Shown: positions 25,384 through 37,490, numbered from the stretch's first letter. The stretch: DNA of 64,000 bases from Hyaloperonospora brassicae (GCA_947650285.1 CANTFL010000448.1:29465-93464); one strand, 5' to 3'. Made by a program: numbers and translations. The notes: generated from the letters alone by a model not told the origin.

Positions 25384-27209
25384 TTGATCCACTACATCAG
25401 CGCCCGCATCGTCGACACTATCATTGGCTACATGTTATTTCGTGACGAAGAGGTGCTTGCCAACTTTGACATTGACAAAAACGGAGACGATGACGTGGCC
25501 AACGCGATCGCCAAGAAGGCCTCCAAGCCAACTAATGAGAAGGCCAACGGTTTGTCAAGTATAAGAACGATCCTGATTGGTACAGGTCACCATCAATTAC
25601 GTCATGCGGTTCGAGCTTGCGGTGGACCACGTGTCTTTTGATATGTCGTTCAGGCAGACAGCGGCCACCATCCAGCACTCCAAAATCATACCAGGACGGC
25701 CAAATTGACCGGTATGTAGACATGATCGCTGGCCAGAACGTTTGCTTCCTGGTCAGCGCCTCTCTATAGGACATCTCGAACATGGTGGGCGACGTGTCCG
25801 TGTGAGCCTTCTCCCTTGTGTTTGACGCAATCACCCATCGCGAAAGTCTGTTTTTCGATGTTCGATTGCGGATCTGCTACAAGGGCCTGCTCTGCAACAT
25901 TCATCTGGTCGACCTCTCAATGTTTGTTTTCCATAAGGCGGAGATCATGTGCAACATGCTCGTTGAGTTTCTTGACGCGCTCTACCTAGACGGCCGCGTC
26001 AAGCTGCTCAAAGCGTCATCAGACAGCGAGAACACGATGGCTGGGCGCCACGCAGATCTCGTGACTCTTATCGCGCGTTGCACCGATTTCAATGTGGTGC
26101 GCGTGTGGTGCGCGCCGCATCAGATCGACATCATCGTCAATTAGGCGGCTAAAACTATCAGCGGCGGCGCCTATATCAATGAGGTCTACTCGTTGTCCGT
26201 CCATATGCGGCTGCAAACCAAATTTATTATCGAGATAGGCGCCAATTTTCCTAAAACAATGAATCGCTGGGTACACTTGGATCGCGTTATTAGAGTCTAC
26301 AAGCTGTATTGCCGGCCGATCATCGCGCACACCGTGGAGAAGCACCTGGAGAATCTGGTATCGATCGAGTGGTGGAATTTACGTACGTATTGTCGCTCAC
26401 CATCGAGGAAATCAACATCTCGTTCGCCACGCAGCAGAGTCGGTCGCTGCCGGTCACGTAGTAGCAAGGGTTCATCAACGTTGATCTGCACGCTCATTAC
26501 CATATTCTGCATCGAGGACGATGATCCGGACGAGGGACGACGATGACGAGGCCGAGTGCGTGTCAGTCGGATCAATGCGGATCGACGTCGCGGGCATCGA
26601 AACTCAATTATACGACCAAAGGTCGGCTGCTGACGAGTACCGTTATCGTCTTGAGGCTAACGACCAGAAGTCAGTCATCAAGGAGATCGTGTACGCAAAT
26701 ATGTACGCCATAATAATGGTCGTGATACTTATGGGCGTTAAGACCGAGCGTGACGAGAAGAACCTGCAGCTAGACCACGACACGCCGCATGTCTTGCCTC
26801 AGCAGCTGGTTAGGATGCGTCGCACAAAATTCACTTAAGAAGTGCTAAACGCGTACCGCGACCGCCTCGAAAGCTTCTGGATGCCTTGATAAGTTAATGA
26901 GATTGAGGAAAACTATCGATACCTTTTTAATACGTACCGCGACGACGTCAATACCTTATTAAATGACGCCTGGGACTGCGTCCCCCGTTTCAAGCGACTT
27001 CGCCCATTCTGCGGCGGCCTCGCGACCATCTTTCCAAACACGACGTCGATCAAGTGTGATTTCTCGATCCTAAAATGGGAGCTGAACGAGCCCTTTATCG
27101 CTTTCATGCACCTATCTCTGGAAGAAAACTTCATCGAAACATCGCGCCATCCTGAAGCAGGTCTGGTCCTGATAAGCTGGCACAGGACATACACATCCGG
27201 ACGTAACAC
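25384..27209 (+). pseudogene. Decayed hAT-like transposase
   Basis: The plus strand carries a string of frames resembling hAT-type transposases common in oomycetes. The 25818-26144 frame has a VFHKAEIMCNMLVEFLDAL helix, SSDSENTMAGRHADLVTLI and the CAPHQIDIIVN block typical of the hAT catalytic region. The 26193-26546 frame continues with PKTMNRWVHLDRVIRVYK. Near 26860-27330 come YRDRLESFW, a WELNEPFIAFMHLSLE block like the C-terminal dimerisation region, and further helices. At least six stops or shifts interrupt it. No terminal inverted repeats were found. Confidence 0.7.
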
Positions 27210-27334
27210 GGACCGTTATGCGGTCAGAGGCGCTATATGGACCGATCCACAGTTACTAGTGGAGGCGTCCACAAATTTGCTCAATTTGTTTACGTTTATG
27301 AATTTACAAAATTATGAGGCCTGGTACAGTGTCT

Positions 27335-27421
27335 GCCTAGTAGGGCACTGAACTTCACTGTTGTCAGTGAGAGTTGACTTCGTACTGGTGATTAGTACGA
27401 AGTGACCAGTGCCCCGTTACA
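27335..27421 (+). repeat. LTR 3'-end fragment of the 52.2-kb solo LTR subfamily
   Basis: Matches the last ~85 bp of the solo LTR at 52189-52626 (TAGTAGGGCACTG ... CAGTGCCCCGTTACA). It contains a closing stem GGGCACTG/CAGTGCCC (27343-27350 and 27407-27414) around two inner hairpins, TCACTG-TTGT-CAGTGA and ACTTCGTACT...AGTACGAAGT. The rest of the LTR is absent; the fragment abuts the hAT remnant. Confidence 0.8.
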
Positions 27422-28392
27422 ACTCTCAGCATTGTCACTGACCGACTTTTTGCATAGTCGTGTCCGCTCTGACTGAAATCTTGGAAAGGGTCGAGCGATT
27501 GCTTTGTCTGCGCACACTGAATTTTTGGCGTCTTTATTACGATGCTTGTACTAAGTCTTCGGTCGTGGCAAATGCTTCCATGCTGCAAAAGTCCATTGAT
27601 CTTTTACATCGTAGTCGTTTGTTGTTTTGAAAGAACGTGAGGGATCGGTCTGAACATGTATTTTATTCAGTTTCGTCTCTTTTCGATGTTGCAGGGCTGA
27701 CCTAGTATACGAGATATTACGTTTCAGACATCGCTGATGAGGAAAAGATACTCGTTGCTGCGGACATCTTGGTCTGAAAAGTATATACTCGTTGCCGCCG
27801 TCCAATGCCAGGTTTGTGTTGTAAGACTTTGGATGCCATGCACTAGATCTCCTTGCTCAATCGATCTCCTTGCTCAATCGATGTCCTCTTTCGGCTAGGT
27901 CCAAAAGCAATCGGAGCACAATAGGTGGGGGTGTAGCTGACGAGTCATTACATTGACTGTACAATGCAGCATATGATATTGTGACAGCTCGAGTGCGCGT
28001 TGCGTTCCTGATGGATGTTTCTTTTTCTTTGCGGCATGGAGCTTCAAGCGTGGAGAGCGATTGCCCTAATCCTCATACTCGATCCGCTGTTCGAGTGCTA
28101 TGCGACCTGCAGTATGCATTTAATGTCGTGCAAATTCATGTATTCTCGAATCGACAGGAATGTGCGAGTAACCCTGTTAGAAGGCTTACTACACACGAAC
28201 GAACGTGGCGGATACTAGAGCGTTATCCCATGCGTGTTTGCTTCATCGCGGCCAAAAATTGAGATGCATACAGTAAATGTTGTCATATGACGTTCTTTTT
28301 GGTGTCAGTCACAGCTCACCCCTACTTCTTCCATATAAGTCACCACATCTGAACACACGCTTCTGCTCGGCGAAAGCGACGAAGGCCGTCAA
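27422..28392. other. Unassigned sequence
   Basis: No convincing gene. A 17-bp tandem duplication, GATCTCCTTGCTCAATC twice in a row, lies at 27846-27879. ORFs 27551-27805 (-) and 27981-28262 (+) have no recognisable features. Confidence 0.45.
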
Positions 28393-29026
28393 TTATTTAA
28401 TGGAGGGCGCATTAAGGAATCGTAACGCCGTGGACACTGACACGAAAGGTCTGGACAGCAAGCGTGTCAAGTTGTTGCGCCCAGCTGCGTCGGAAGCGAG
28501 CTCGCCTTCTTCTAGGAAGGCCAGTGTCTCAACATGGCACTTCTTCTTCTCATCATCCGCGAAGAAAGCCAGTGTGATCAGGAAACCCACTAGTGTAGCT
28601 ATCGCTATCTTAGCGCCTCGATCGGTGACTACAAATGGCTTGTCGATATAGGCTGATCTTGACAAAGTCCCACTTTTCAACCAATACGCCGTGTCTGATA
28701 GCGCGTCACCATCCTTGGTCGACTTTGCTCGGTTCACTACACTCTCTGCTGATTGTGTGATAGCGTTTTTGTCTTTCCATTTCTAGCCAAACCTCGCCTT
28801 CATGCCATTAAAGAAATATCCCCATTCTTCCTTGTGGCTCGGTGCCGATACCACTTCACCCTGCTATTGTAGCTCTTCGCCACCTGTATGAGCGAGACGA
28901 CGGGTCGCCTCGCCGTCGTCCTGGGGGATGCTGAACAACTCTCAAGCTTCTTGCGGCCGATACGACGCCGAAGTCGCTTGTCGAGGAGACGCCCAATACA
29001 AGCAGGAAGCAAACAGTTTTCGTCAT
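28393..29026 (-). pseudogene. Broken secreted RXLR-like effector gene
   Basis: From ATG at 29026 the minus strand encodes a short signal-peptide-like stretch (MTKTVCFLLVLGVSS...VVSA) followed immediately by RSLR, a match to the RXLR host-targeting motif in the usual position just after signal cleavage. The frame then runs into arginine-rich sequence and stops at about 28856. A run of five C residues just after the RSLR codons is a likely frameshift site. Further downstream, 28393-28737 is open and encodes an AYWLKSGTL helix and a hydrophobic segment (AKIAIATLVGFLITLAFFA), resembling the C-terminus of effectors that end in a membrane helix. Whether the two parts belong to one gene is inferred. 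An upstream in-frame ATG at 29098 would spoil the signal peptide. Confidence 0.5.
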
Positions 29027-29151
29027 GAACGCCTTACTGACCTTTTCTGCGATGGATGTACCGCAGAACGCTTTGATGCTGAACCGAAACAACGACACTG
29101 TTCAGTTTGCGCAGTGGCGTGTACTTCCGGTTGTGTTTTGCGATGTGCAAA

Positions 29152-29374
29152 TCGGATCGTCAAGTTGTACGAACTTTCTACGAACGATCTGCTCGCGTGA
29201 AACTCTCGACGCTACTAGTTGACTTTCGTATCCCTTCCAAGCTGCACAAACGACACAATCGAGTGAGCGACAACTCCTACCCCAGATGCAGCCGCTATGT
29301 TGTCGCCTTGTGCTTTATCGTTCCATCTTTACACGCACATACACTAGTTGGGTACGTGTATTCCTCTGTGTGAT
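29152..29374. repeat. Dispersed repeat, copy 2 (first copy at 8546-8770)
   Basis: Aligns in the same orientation with 8546-8770. It lies upstream of the broken effector-like gene's start codon on the minus strand. Confidence 0.55.
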
Positions 29375-31852
29375 CTTGTGGTTTTTCAAGACTAAACGGA
29401 TAGAAATGGCGACATCGGTTAAATATGGGCACGATTCGTAGGCCGTGGTACATTACCGATCGAGGTTGATAGCTATTTTTAAACATATTCGGCTGTCATC
29501 TCTATGACTTTCATATGTCAAATTATCGATCAAATGGAGTACCCCAGCAAGCCATGGCGACGTTACTAGTGCATATGTCAAGGCGCCACTCGAAGAATGC
29601 TTCTAGAATATGCTTCATATCCCGTCCAATATGGAAATTATCGATGCAGTATTCCAATGATTTGGTGCAAACACTCTCAAGAATTTGAAATTGAAGGTAA
29701 ATCACAGCGGTTCTGGCTCAAGCCTTGCGGACACATTTAGGACGAATAACAGTGTCCACGCTGGCCAAGATTTGTCCTGAGCAATGCATTACAGACCATG
29801 TGTGTTGTTTACAAAGGTGTCTAGAGCAGACATTTTACTAGATAGCGATGGTAACAGTTGGTACGATTGCAGGAGGTCATGTATGAGCTTGCATACTATC
29901 AAAGCGGAAGATACCTGTCCATTTGTTGCCCAACGCAGACTTCCGCCGTACCAAAGACACAATCTACATTATTGTGGCGACACTATGGTACTGCGCTGTA
30001 CCATTTCATCCATTAACATCGGATACTGCGAAGGCTGTGGCTACATATAACTTCTAAGTCATTCTATGATATTTATGCAAAGAGATACGGGCGTCGTGGC
30101 ATAACGATTGAAAAATAAACAACAGTGCGAAATTTACATTTGACACATCCACACGCACCTTAACTTCCCTGTAAATGCACTGCGATGGAACAGGTAATAT
30201 AAGACGCATCGATAATAAGTGTTCTGGCTGTCACAAATAAGTTTATGGTTATCGTTGGTAGTTATGTCAATGGTGATCGAGGGATTGTCGTCTGAAATTG
30301 CCGTGAATATAAGTACATTATTGACGTCTGCAGTGGAGGACATTTTGCACACAAGCGTAGGTACATCGTTTTCTCGGTACACATCGAACATGTAGCACAC
30401 TTAACGAGATCTATTCATGACGCTTTACGCTTGACATAGTAGTGTTTTTTAAATCAAAACACAAAACAATGACGCTCGCGTCGTAGAGTTCTGTGTCTGC
30501 AGCAAATTTCTTACGTGTCAATATTTACCATGATGCAACATGCACTGATCATTTGAGTAACGATTGATGCGACGCCTCTTTACTGCCAGGAATACTCAAT
30601 CTACAATAATTTGCTACGACAGTTGTGCGAATATCGACAGAAGACTTATACGTGTCTATGTTGTACAAGCATGTGCATGGTTGAGCGTAGAGTATTCATC
30701 ACATGTGCATTATGATTCGTTTTCAATGCATCATTCGGGTAATTCCATCTTGCGGTGAAGTTTATGCTGTTTCATTTTGTGGTGCTTTAGCTAGTTTCGT
30801 GATCATCTGGAGCATTTGTTACACCCCCAAGAACGCGTCTGAGTTTCTTCCGTAGATCTGGTGTAAATGTAACTGCAGAGGGAGTATATACAAACTGCCG
30901 TGGCGTAGATGACCAGCCACTACGGGATCTGAGAACCCTTAGCAACGTCATGCGCTCACATTATCCTACAAGGCGCGTCACATTAGACATCTTTGAGTCG
31001 ACAAGCACAAAATAGGCAAAATATCGCACACGCAGCGTGGCCGAAGTGAAAGTATTTTGGTGGCTAGCGCATGGGTGAGAGTACGCAATTAGCTATGGAC
31101 ATGCTTGCGAGCTTTGTGCTTGCCTGAAAGTACCTGTGCTTTTGTCATTGTAGCATGACCAATATTTGCACGCAGTGATCGCGCTGTACCCGTGTCGTTG
31201 AAAACCACAACAGTCTGCTGCACTTGCCCTCGCACATCCAAATGTCAATGAGCACGCGCATGGATCTCCGTATCGCAAGTGCCTACGCTGCTTCTTGGAA
31301 GGAAGATCACCAAGCACAAGTTCCAAATGCAAACTCCATTACACGAGTTACTGGCCCACCGCCACTAGCACTGGCAATACTGCTGCCGCTCGAGTTGTAT
31401 CGGCATCTCGCGGGCTTCGCTACCGCAGGAAACGAGGCCTGGAGAACGATCTAGACTGCACCATTGGTTATCGATTTCCCGGCTCTTGCGTCAAACAGAC
31501 GACTTGTGCCACACCTCTTCAGCCGTGTGATCGTCGCTAAGTCGATCGCGGACTACCGTCCCGTCGCTATGTTCGCAGCTTTTGTCGAAGACATGCTGGC
31601 ACTCGCATGCCAGCTTGGACTCTAGATCCAAGCTTGCGGTCTAGACCTGTTCTACTCCATCGGCGTCCGATTGTTACTCCATGTGAGGGTGGTCGTCGAC
31701 GTTTGCGCCGAGGTCATTTATGACCTGTTCACCGCCTACGACGACGGGACGCGGGTCAAGCAAGAAGCAACTGCTCCACCACACCAGAAACAAAAATATT
31801 AGAAAAATATCTTTGACATCAACACAGTACTCCGCTTGCGATCGACACTAGC
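29375..31852. other. Gene-poor sequence 3' of the Derlin gene
   Basis: Short ORFs only. The plus-strand stretch 31224-31800 has longer open frames in all three phases and higher GC, including a C-x2-C-like CLRCFLEGRSP segment at about 31270-31320, but I recognise no family. I cannot support a gene. Confidence 0.4.
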
Positions 31853-32937
31853 TTACATGAGCCGTGGAGTTGCAAGCGGTCGCTGGGTCTTCCAGCCTCG
31901 AATCCTAGCGATTGTAGGAAAAACATCTGCAGATTCAGCGTCAGAGATCAGCCCATTCACCATTCACCACCACAAACCACACTATATGCACACAGTCTTC
32001 CAACCTTCCAGAAAGTAATACACATGTCCCACAATGATGCCAATCAAATCCGTAGTCGCGCTGTTTCCCAGTAGAATCGAGAACGAAAAGAGCACCCACG
32101 GCAGGTACGGCGCTGTGAACGGAAACAGACCCAGAAAGCTCATCCGCACGTGCTCGTTCCGTCGGCCCCATACGTACACCATCATGAACGTCAGCGAAGA
32201 GCCGAGAAAGTGAATGCTCACGAACGGTGCTACTAACTGCAGCCGAAAAAAAGAGCACGTGCCAATAACATGAGCAAAAACACAACCCCCCGTCAATCTT
32301 AGACACCACAGCAATACCACGAGCTGCTTTCGAAACTATACGAGGCACACTATCGCCACGTACGATCATTGCCCCCGCTCCTAGTAGCAGCATGTACACA
32401 AAGTCTGCCGTGCGACCCCGAAACGACCCTTCTTCAAGCAACCGGCAATAGCGAGCACTGCACCAATAATGCACCGACAGCAAACCCAATCCCAACAGCT
32501 CAGCGTGACCAATGACGCCCGGCGACGGCCTCACATCGTTACAAGTAGTGCTTGGGCAGCGACGTACACAAAGTACATGTGGAACAGAAAGTCGAGACTA
32601 AAGAGGCCGAAGAAGAGGAAATTGGTCACGAGTCGCCACACCTAATGACAGAAAAGAGCGGACACGGCACAGCAGCGCGTCAGTCAAACACAGCCAACCA
32701 TCGAGCCCTTCACCGCGTGTCGTCGTCCCCGCTGTCATTGCCGCACTTCGTGGAGCCGTAGCAACAGAGCAATGGACGACGTACCTGTCCTTTCAAGAAG
32801 ATGAGCTGAAAGTTGAAATACAGCGAAAAGGGCGACACGAGGTCCAGGGCACAGGCTGTGGTGGTCAGGACCGACCCGGTGAGGTACAGCCGCGACACCA
32901 CAGGGATGTCGTAGTACCACTCCAGTGGGTCGTTCAT
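31853..32937 (-). CDS. Derlin (Der1-like) ER-associated degradation protein, five exons
   Basis: Derlins are rhomboid pseudoproteases of the ER membrane that help retrotranslocate misfolded proteins for proteasomal degradation. The proposed exons on the minus strand are 32937-32785, 32641-32568, 32457-32364, 32236-32005 and 31926-31853. All introns are GT-AG (79-143 bp) and the spliced frame is 208 residues. It starts [21 protein letters not shown], the typical Derlin N-terminus with the PP/IPxVTR-type motif. [12 protein letters not shown] carries the conserved W-R pair (residues 53-54). Next come [20 protein letters not shown], then [21 protein letters not shown], and a GIIVG (G-x3-G) motif at residues 173-177 in the last membrane helix before HVYYFLEDVFP. 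Several hydrophobic segments fit a polytopic membrane protein. Length suits the family. No SHP/VIM p97-binding box is evident in the short tail. Reading straight through the introns yields misleading ORFs. Confidence 0.93.
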
Positions 32938-33033
32938 CGCGGTCGAGTGCAGCAGACGCACTACGAGACGGCGCAACTCACTGCGTCGGGACTGAGACGT
33001 GGCAGAGCGCTGGGAAATGCCGCCACTTGGCAA

Positions 33034-34075
33034 AGGTGCGGACGGGCCGGCGGCGGGTCGGGTTTGGCCGAACCCGTGGGTTGGGCCGACGACGGCCCGC
33101 CCATGTAAACCGAAACGGAGCTCCTCGCTCGCTCGCTCTCTGGTCGAGACGCTTTGGGTCGAGGCGCGAGCAATGGCGTTCGACTCGTGTTGGGCAAGAC
33201 ACAGGTGTCAAAGGAGGGAGAGAGGAAGCGAGTAATGGAGAACGTGCTAAGGGCTCTGATGGGTACGTAAGCGAAGACGACTTGTTTCCATAGTGACATC
33301 GCCCGTTCGGTCGGGTTGTATAGTAGCTGATACCGTAGCTGCAAAATGATACGCGTCACTTGACGTGGAATTGAGTCCAAAACGTTCCATTGATCTGTAC
33401 AGTGCGACGCTCACCCGAAGATGTCGGATGGAATGCCACGCACGATGCCTGGGTGGATGTAAGGGTGCAGGAGTCATACAAGCAATGCGATTAGACTGGT
33501 ATCAACTGCGCATATAGTGTTGACCTTCTTGTCCCACACGACGGATGACGAGCACCAGTGTCGCTCCAGCTCAGACACGCGTCTTCCTATGGCGAAACTA
33601 CATTGCAGTTCTATGTCCTCACTGCACATTCTCCCCACACCTGCGCAAAGAATGAAAGCTGGTGACCAACGAGCACGAAACGCTTAACTTCGACCGGACC
33701 ACAGTCGACAGAATGATTAATGGGTGTTGAAAGACCGCTTTACCGGGAAATGTCATCGAGCGTGCACATGCCTGAAAGATTCGCGTACGTTTGACGGAAG
33801 ACATCTTCAGTGCAGGGTGTATCAATGGGTGAACGACGGCAGCATGGAAGATGTGCCGTTTTTGTGCTGTTATTGTTGAGGCAATGCCACGACAGACTAA
33901 GATCGCATCGCTAGGCATTCTATTGCAACAAGTCGGAGAGTGAGAGGCAAAAGATCAACGTGCATGCGCCTGGAATTATATGCAAATGGATCGGGTCCAG
34001 TATACTCAAAGATTCAGTTTCTAGCAGCAAGGAATCGTGGAGTCGAGCAAAATGCAGTGTCGTCTACTGTGCAAC
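33034..34075. other. Intergenic region, Derlin 5' side
   Basis: GC-rich sequence upstream of Derlin (32938-33240) probably holds its promoter, though I see no clear initiator. The remainder, up to the lipase stop, has only short ORFs on both strands (for example 33619-33918 minus) with no domain. Confidence 0.5.
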
Positions 34076-36973
34076 CTAGAAAATGGACTTGCGCCGGACG
34101 TACGGGGACGTATGCAGTTCTCGCATGTTTCTTGAGCCATGTGCAAAGCGGCTCGATGTCCTACCCTCGCCGCGACGAGACGACGTCGATAGTGGCGTCC
34201 GAACCTTGCGACGGTGACGACGGTACCAAATGGAGAGCGCAATCAGCAGCGTCACCGTGAGCAACATGTACATCTGAGGCTTATAGATCGTTGGAAGCAA
34301 TCGAGGGAGCATGTCCTCCGTAGCTCCGGCAATGTTATGCTCGAATAGACACGATGAGATCCTGCCTCGAGCATAGCCACAGTGTTCCACCAAGTTACAA
34401 ATCGTTCCCTCAAGCATATGACAAGACAGCTGCATCGATAAATGCGGCGTATCACACGAGATCTTCTGGGTCATGCCAGCTTGAACGTCGATCATGGTGA
34501 CTGGATCGTACTCGGGCACCACGGCAAAGTTGCGGTGATGCAAGCTTGCCCGGTCGACCTTCATCGACGTACCGCCGATATGGTGGACCAATTTACTATA
34601 GCTTTGGACGAATCCGGGCGGCGAAAAGGTCACAGATGTCGTCCCGACGATGGAGCCAACGAGCCGTGCAATGCCACCGCCCATGGAATGGCCCGTCAGC
34701 ACAACTTTTCGGTCCGTGAGGGAGGTGACGTAGTCCAGAAGTTCATGATAGTACCATGACTCGTGTTGCAGACCAAACAAACCAATCATTTCACTGTACA
34801 GCTCAATCAGTGTGGAAAATGTGACGTCAGGCCAGATGCGGATGGTCGGAAATATCGACGACAGCACCGAGAAGACCACTGGCTCGAAAAACATTTTCAC
34901 GTCCTCGACAAAATCCGTGAATCGCCATATATCGGTACCTCGCACAGAAATGACGCTCGTGTTGAGCTTTGGGATGTGAGCTTCGAAAAAGTCTAGCTTT
35001 GATCCGGTCTTGGTGTTCAGCGCGGGCAAGTAAACGTGCACGTCGCCCAGTTCGTCGTTAAATATTGCCGAGATAAACTCTGCCGTGTCGTTCGACAAAG
35101 GGTTGAAGTACGCCGCTTCAGCGAAAAAAGCCAAATCAATCAGGCTGAGTCCATTCCATTGATTCGAGCAGCTTGCATACAGCGGGTCGTCGACGAAGAT
35201 AGCCGGGTTTGTCTGATTCGAAAGACCCAGGCGCAACTTCACAACTCCCGTATGATGAATGTAAATCGTGTCGTCCTCATACTTCACAGAAGTGGCATCT
35301 GGGAACCACTTTGCGTTCTTCTGAAGAGCGGAAAGAACGCTGAACCCTGAAAGTGCTGCTACAAACAATAGCAGGATAGCAATCGCGATATTTACGAATT
35401 TCTTGGCCGTTCGGTGACCCAAAAGCGGATGGTCATTGTCGAACGTTGTCTCCTGCAACATTTGTTGGAGAGACTGTCCCACTTCGCTCAACGATGAAGC
35501 AGCTTCGGAGCGCAAAAAGCGATCAAAGAAGAAGAGGCCGACCACAATGAAAACGTGGGGTTTCTCCGTCATCCTCGAGCTCACAAAGATGATCGTGGCC
35601 ATTGCTAAAGCCAAAGGGCCGGCAAACAGTACCGCACGGGCACTCAGCAGACTGACCATTCGAAGGCAGATGAGCGATACCACGTAAATGGACGGCAGTA
35701 GCAAATTGATAATAGTAAGCTCCAGCTGGGCGTGCACAAAGCCCATGTGTGGATGCACGCAAGCTCGAAGAAACACAATGCCCTGTCCAACGACGAAGGT
35801 AAACTTGAGCCGCTCGAAAAAGCCTGAGAGCGCCTTCTCGTTCGAGTCACACTTGCTTACGTTGGGATACGTGAAGCACGTGACTGCTAGAAACCAAAGT
35901 ATCCATCCGACGAGCAAGGCCATGCCAAAGATTTCCCACTGGTAGTTTGTAAGATCGCTCAGAGGCGTGATTTTGAGACCGATGTGCCGCGCACTCCATT
36001 CAACAGTCCACAGACCACCCAAAAAGTTCATCCCTAGCAACCATCCCCCGAGGAAAAACGTTTTCATGGTGCCAAGTCCAGCTAGCGCCGAACGCCATCG
36101 TGGCAAGATCTCTAGCGAGAGCTGAATGAACTGGCAGATAGCAATCGCAGTAGATATACGCAACGCCCGCTGAAACACCGGGTGCTTATCGGTCAAGAGC
36201 TTCATGTACGACTCTTCACACATTGCATGGATCAGCGTTGACGACTCTTGCAACACCGTGCTCGTGCAATACGACGGAACCATGATCAAGCTAGGAAGAA
36301 TGATCAGTAGAGGCATCGCGACTGTAAGAATGACTGCTTGTGGACTGCATTCGCACGCAATAATGCGTCGAATCAGCGGAAAGTTCTCCAACGATTGCCA
36401 CGTCAGGATCCACGTGGCCCGTCCAAAAGACAGGATAATGCCCATCACCGACACGTACACGACAACAACGCAGACTGCTTGAGTGAAGGGCATGGTGATG
36501 ATCGTGCTCATGTTCTCCCCCAGCACAGCTCCGACGTTGAAGAGGAATCCCCACAGAATCGCGAGAGCCTGCAGCATCACGTAGACAAAGAAGAACGACA
36601 CGACAATGCGCGCATTGTTCACGCGCAGGAACACGAGCGTGGGAAGCGCCACGAACATCAATCGAAGCGCCGTTTCCCAGCGCAAAATGCCTTCAAAGTA
36701 CCGACGCCGCCACTGGACCAGCTGAGTGGACTGGAACGTCTGCAGCTTACCACACCGTAGCGAAGGCAATGGGCGCCGCTTTAAGTCGCTGTCACTCTTG
36801 ATCGTCGAAGGTGTCCGCTGAACGTCGTCGGCTTTTTCAGTGCCGTGTGGACGCGTCGCTTGGTCCCAGACGAACGTCGACGACGACGCGCGCTCGGACT
36901 CGGGACGGGGCGGCGGTCGGGCGCTGCTGGACGTAGCAACGGCGTCCGTTGTGCGATCGGTGGACGGCGCCAT
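34076..36973 (-). CDS. Polytopic membrane class 3 lipase (DAG-lipase-like)
   Basis: A single uninterrupted 965-residue frame. The N-terminal ~90 residues are Ser/Pro/Arg-rich and probably cytosolic. Residues about 100-550 hold many hydrophobic segments consistent with around ten membrane helices, some separated by conserved-looking Cys and Trp residues. One more helix (IAIAILLLFVAALSGFSVL) leads into the lipase domain. The nucleophile elbow is GHSMG with the serine at residue 763, preceded by VVLT and followed by GGIARLVGS. A catalytic aspartate is plausible at residue 823 (EYDPVTMID) and a histidine at 844 or slightly later. A last hydrophobic segment (MYMLLTVTLLIALSIWY) lies near the C-terminus, before a basic tail. 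The multi-helix front plus class 3 lipase domain resembles diacylglycerol lipases, but the substrate is unproven. No intron is needed. It lies 517 bp downstream of the isomerase gene. Confidence 0.85.
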   Translation of the reverse strand: MAPSTDRTTDAVATSSSARPPPRPESERASSSTFVWDQATRPHGTEKADDVQRTPSTIKSDSDLKRRPLPSLRCGKLQTFQSTQLVQWRRRYFEGILRWETALRLMFVALPTLVFLRVNNARIVVSFFFVYVMLQALAILWGFLFNVGAVLGENMSTIITMPFTQAVCVVVVYVSVMGIILSFGRATWILTWQSLENFPLIRRIIACECSPQAVILTVAMPLLIILPSLIMVPSYCTSTVLQESSTLIHAMCEESYMKLLTDKHPVFQRALRISTAIAICQFIQLSLEILPRWRSALAGLGTMKTFFLGGWLLGMNFLGGLWTVEWSARHIGLKITPLSDLTNYQWEIFGMALLVGWILWFLAVTCFTYPNVSKCDSNEKALSGFFERLKFTFVVGQGIVFLRACVHPHMGFVHAQLELTIINLLLPSIYVVSLICLRMVSLLSARAVLFAGPLALAMATIIFVSSRMTEKPHVFIVVGLFFFDRFLRSEAASSLSEVGQSLQQMLQETTFDNDHPLLGHRTAKKFVNIAIAILLLFVAALSGFSVLSALQKNAKWFPDATSVKYEDDTIYIHHTGVVKLRLGLSNQTNPAIFVDDPLYASCSNQWNGLSLIDLAFFAEAAYFNPLSNDTAEFISAIFNDELGDVHVYLPALNTKTGSKLDFFEAHIPKLNTSVISVRGTDIWRFTDFVEDVKMFFEPVVFSVLSSIFPTIRIWPDVTFSTLIELYSEMIGLFGLQHESWYYHELLDYVTSLTDRKVVLTGHSMGGGIARLVGSIVGTTSVTFSPPGFVQSYSKLVHHIGGTSMKVDRASLHHRNFAVVPEYDPVTMIDVQAGMTQKISCDTPHLSMQLSCHMLEGTICNLVEHCGYARGRISSCLFEHNIAGATEDMLPRLLPTIYKPQMYMLLTVTLLIALSIWYRRHRRKVRTPLSTSSRRGEGRTSSRFAHGSRNMRELHTSPYVRRKSIF

Positions 36974-37490
36974 GACGTGCGTGGGGGTCGGCCGTCGCGG
37001 GCGAGTTGAGGTACGGGGAGCTCCAGTCGTCTTGTCTCTATTGCGTTTGTCAAGTACAGTACTGTACGTGTGCTCACGTCTTTTGGCGATCGATCAGCGG
37101 GTGATGATGGGAGTGTGTGCGGGTAGGGCGGGTGCATTCTAACCAATCCGAAGCCGAGCATTTGACTTTCTACCACTCGTTGTGCAGACGTGGACGATCT
37201 CAGGAGGAAGCCACTGTCCGTGCAAAAAAGACGCGACCCGAAGGACCACGAGCATTTGATACAAATACCACAACGACAAGTAACTGAATGGGAATCGTTT
37301 TGTAATGGCTCTTCGACTCGCAGCCATGTATCCTTTCGGCGGTAACGGATGGACCTGTTGCTGTTTCCTCCACATTGACAGATGACAGACCACTAACGAT
37401 TGTGGAGCAAAGCCTTCAGTGGGGTTACAAACTTGTGCACGACAACGCACCCTCACGGGGTCACCGCGTCGTCGACTGCAACTGTGGCAG

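Noticed and set aside
31941..32534. 197-codon minus-strand ORF read as a single-exon protein
   Set aside because: It runs through Derlin introns in a mixed frame; the five-exon model gives a coherent Derlin.
32961..33380. 139-codon minus-strand ORF upstream of Derlin
   Set aside because: GC-rich promoter-region sequence overlapping several equally open frames; no domain.
36338..36760. 140-codon plus-strand ORF
   Set aside because: Antisense to the membrane region of the lipase; low-complexity composition.
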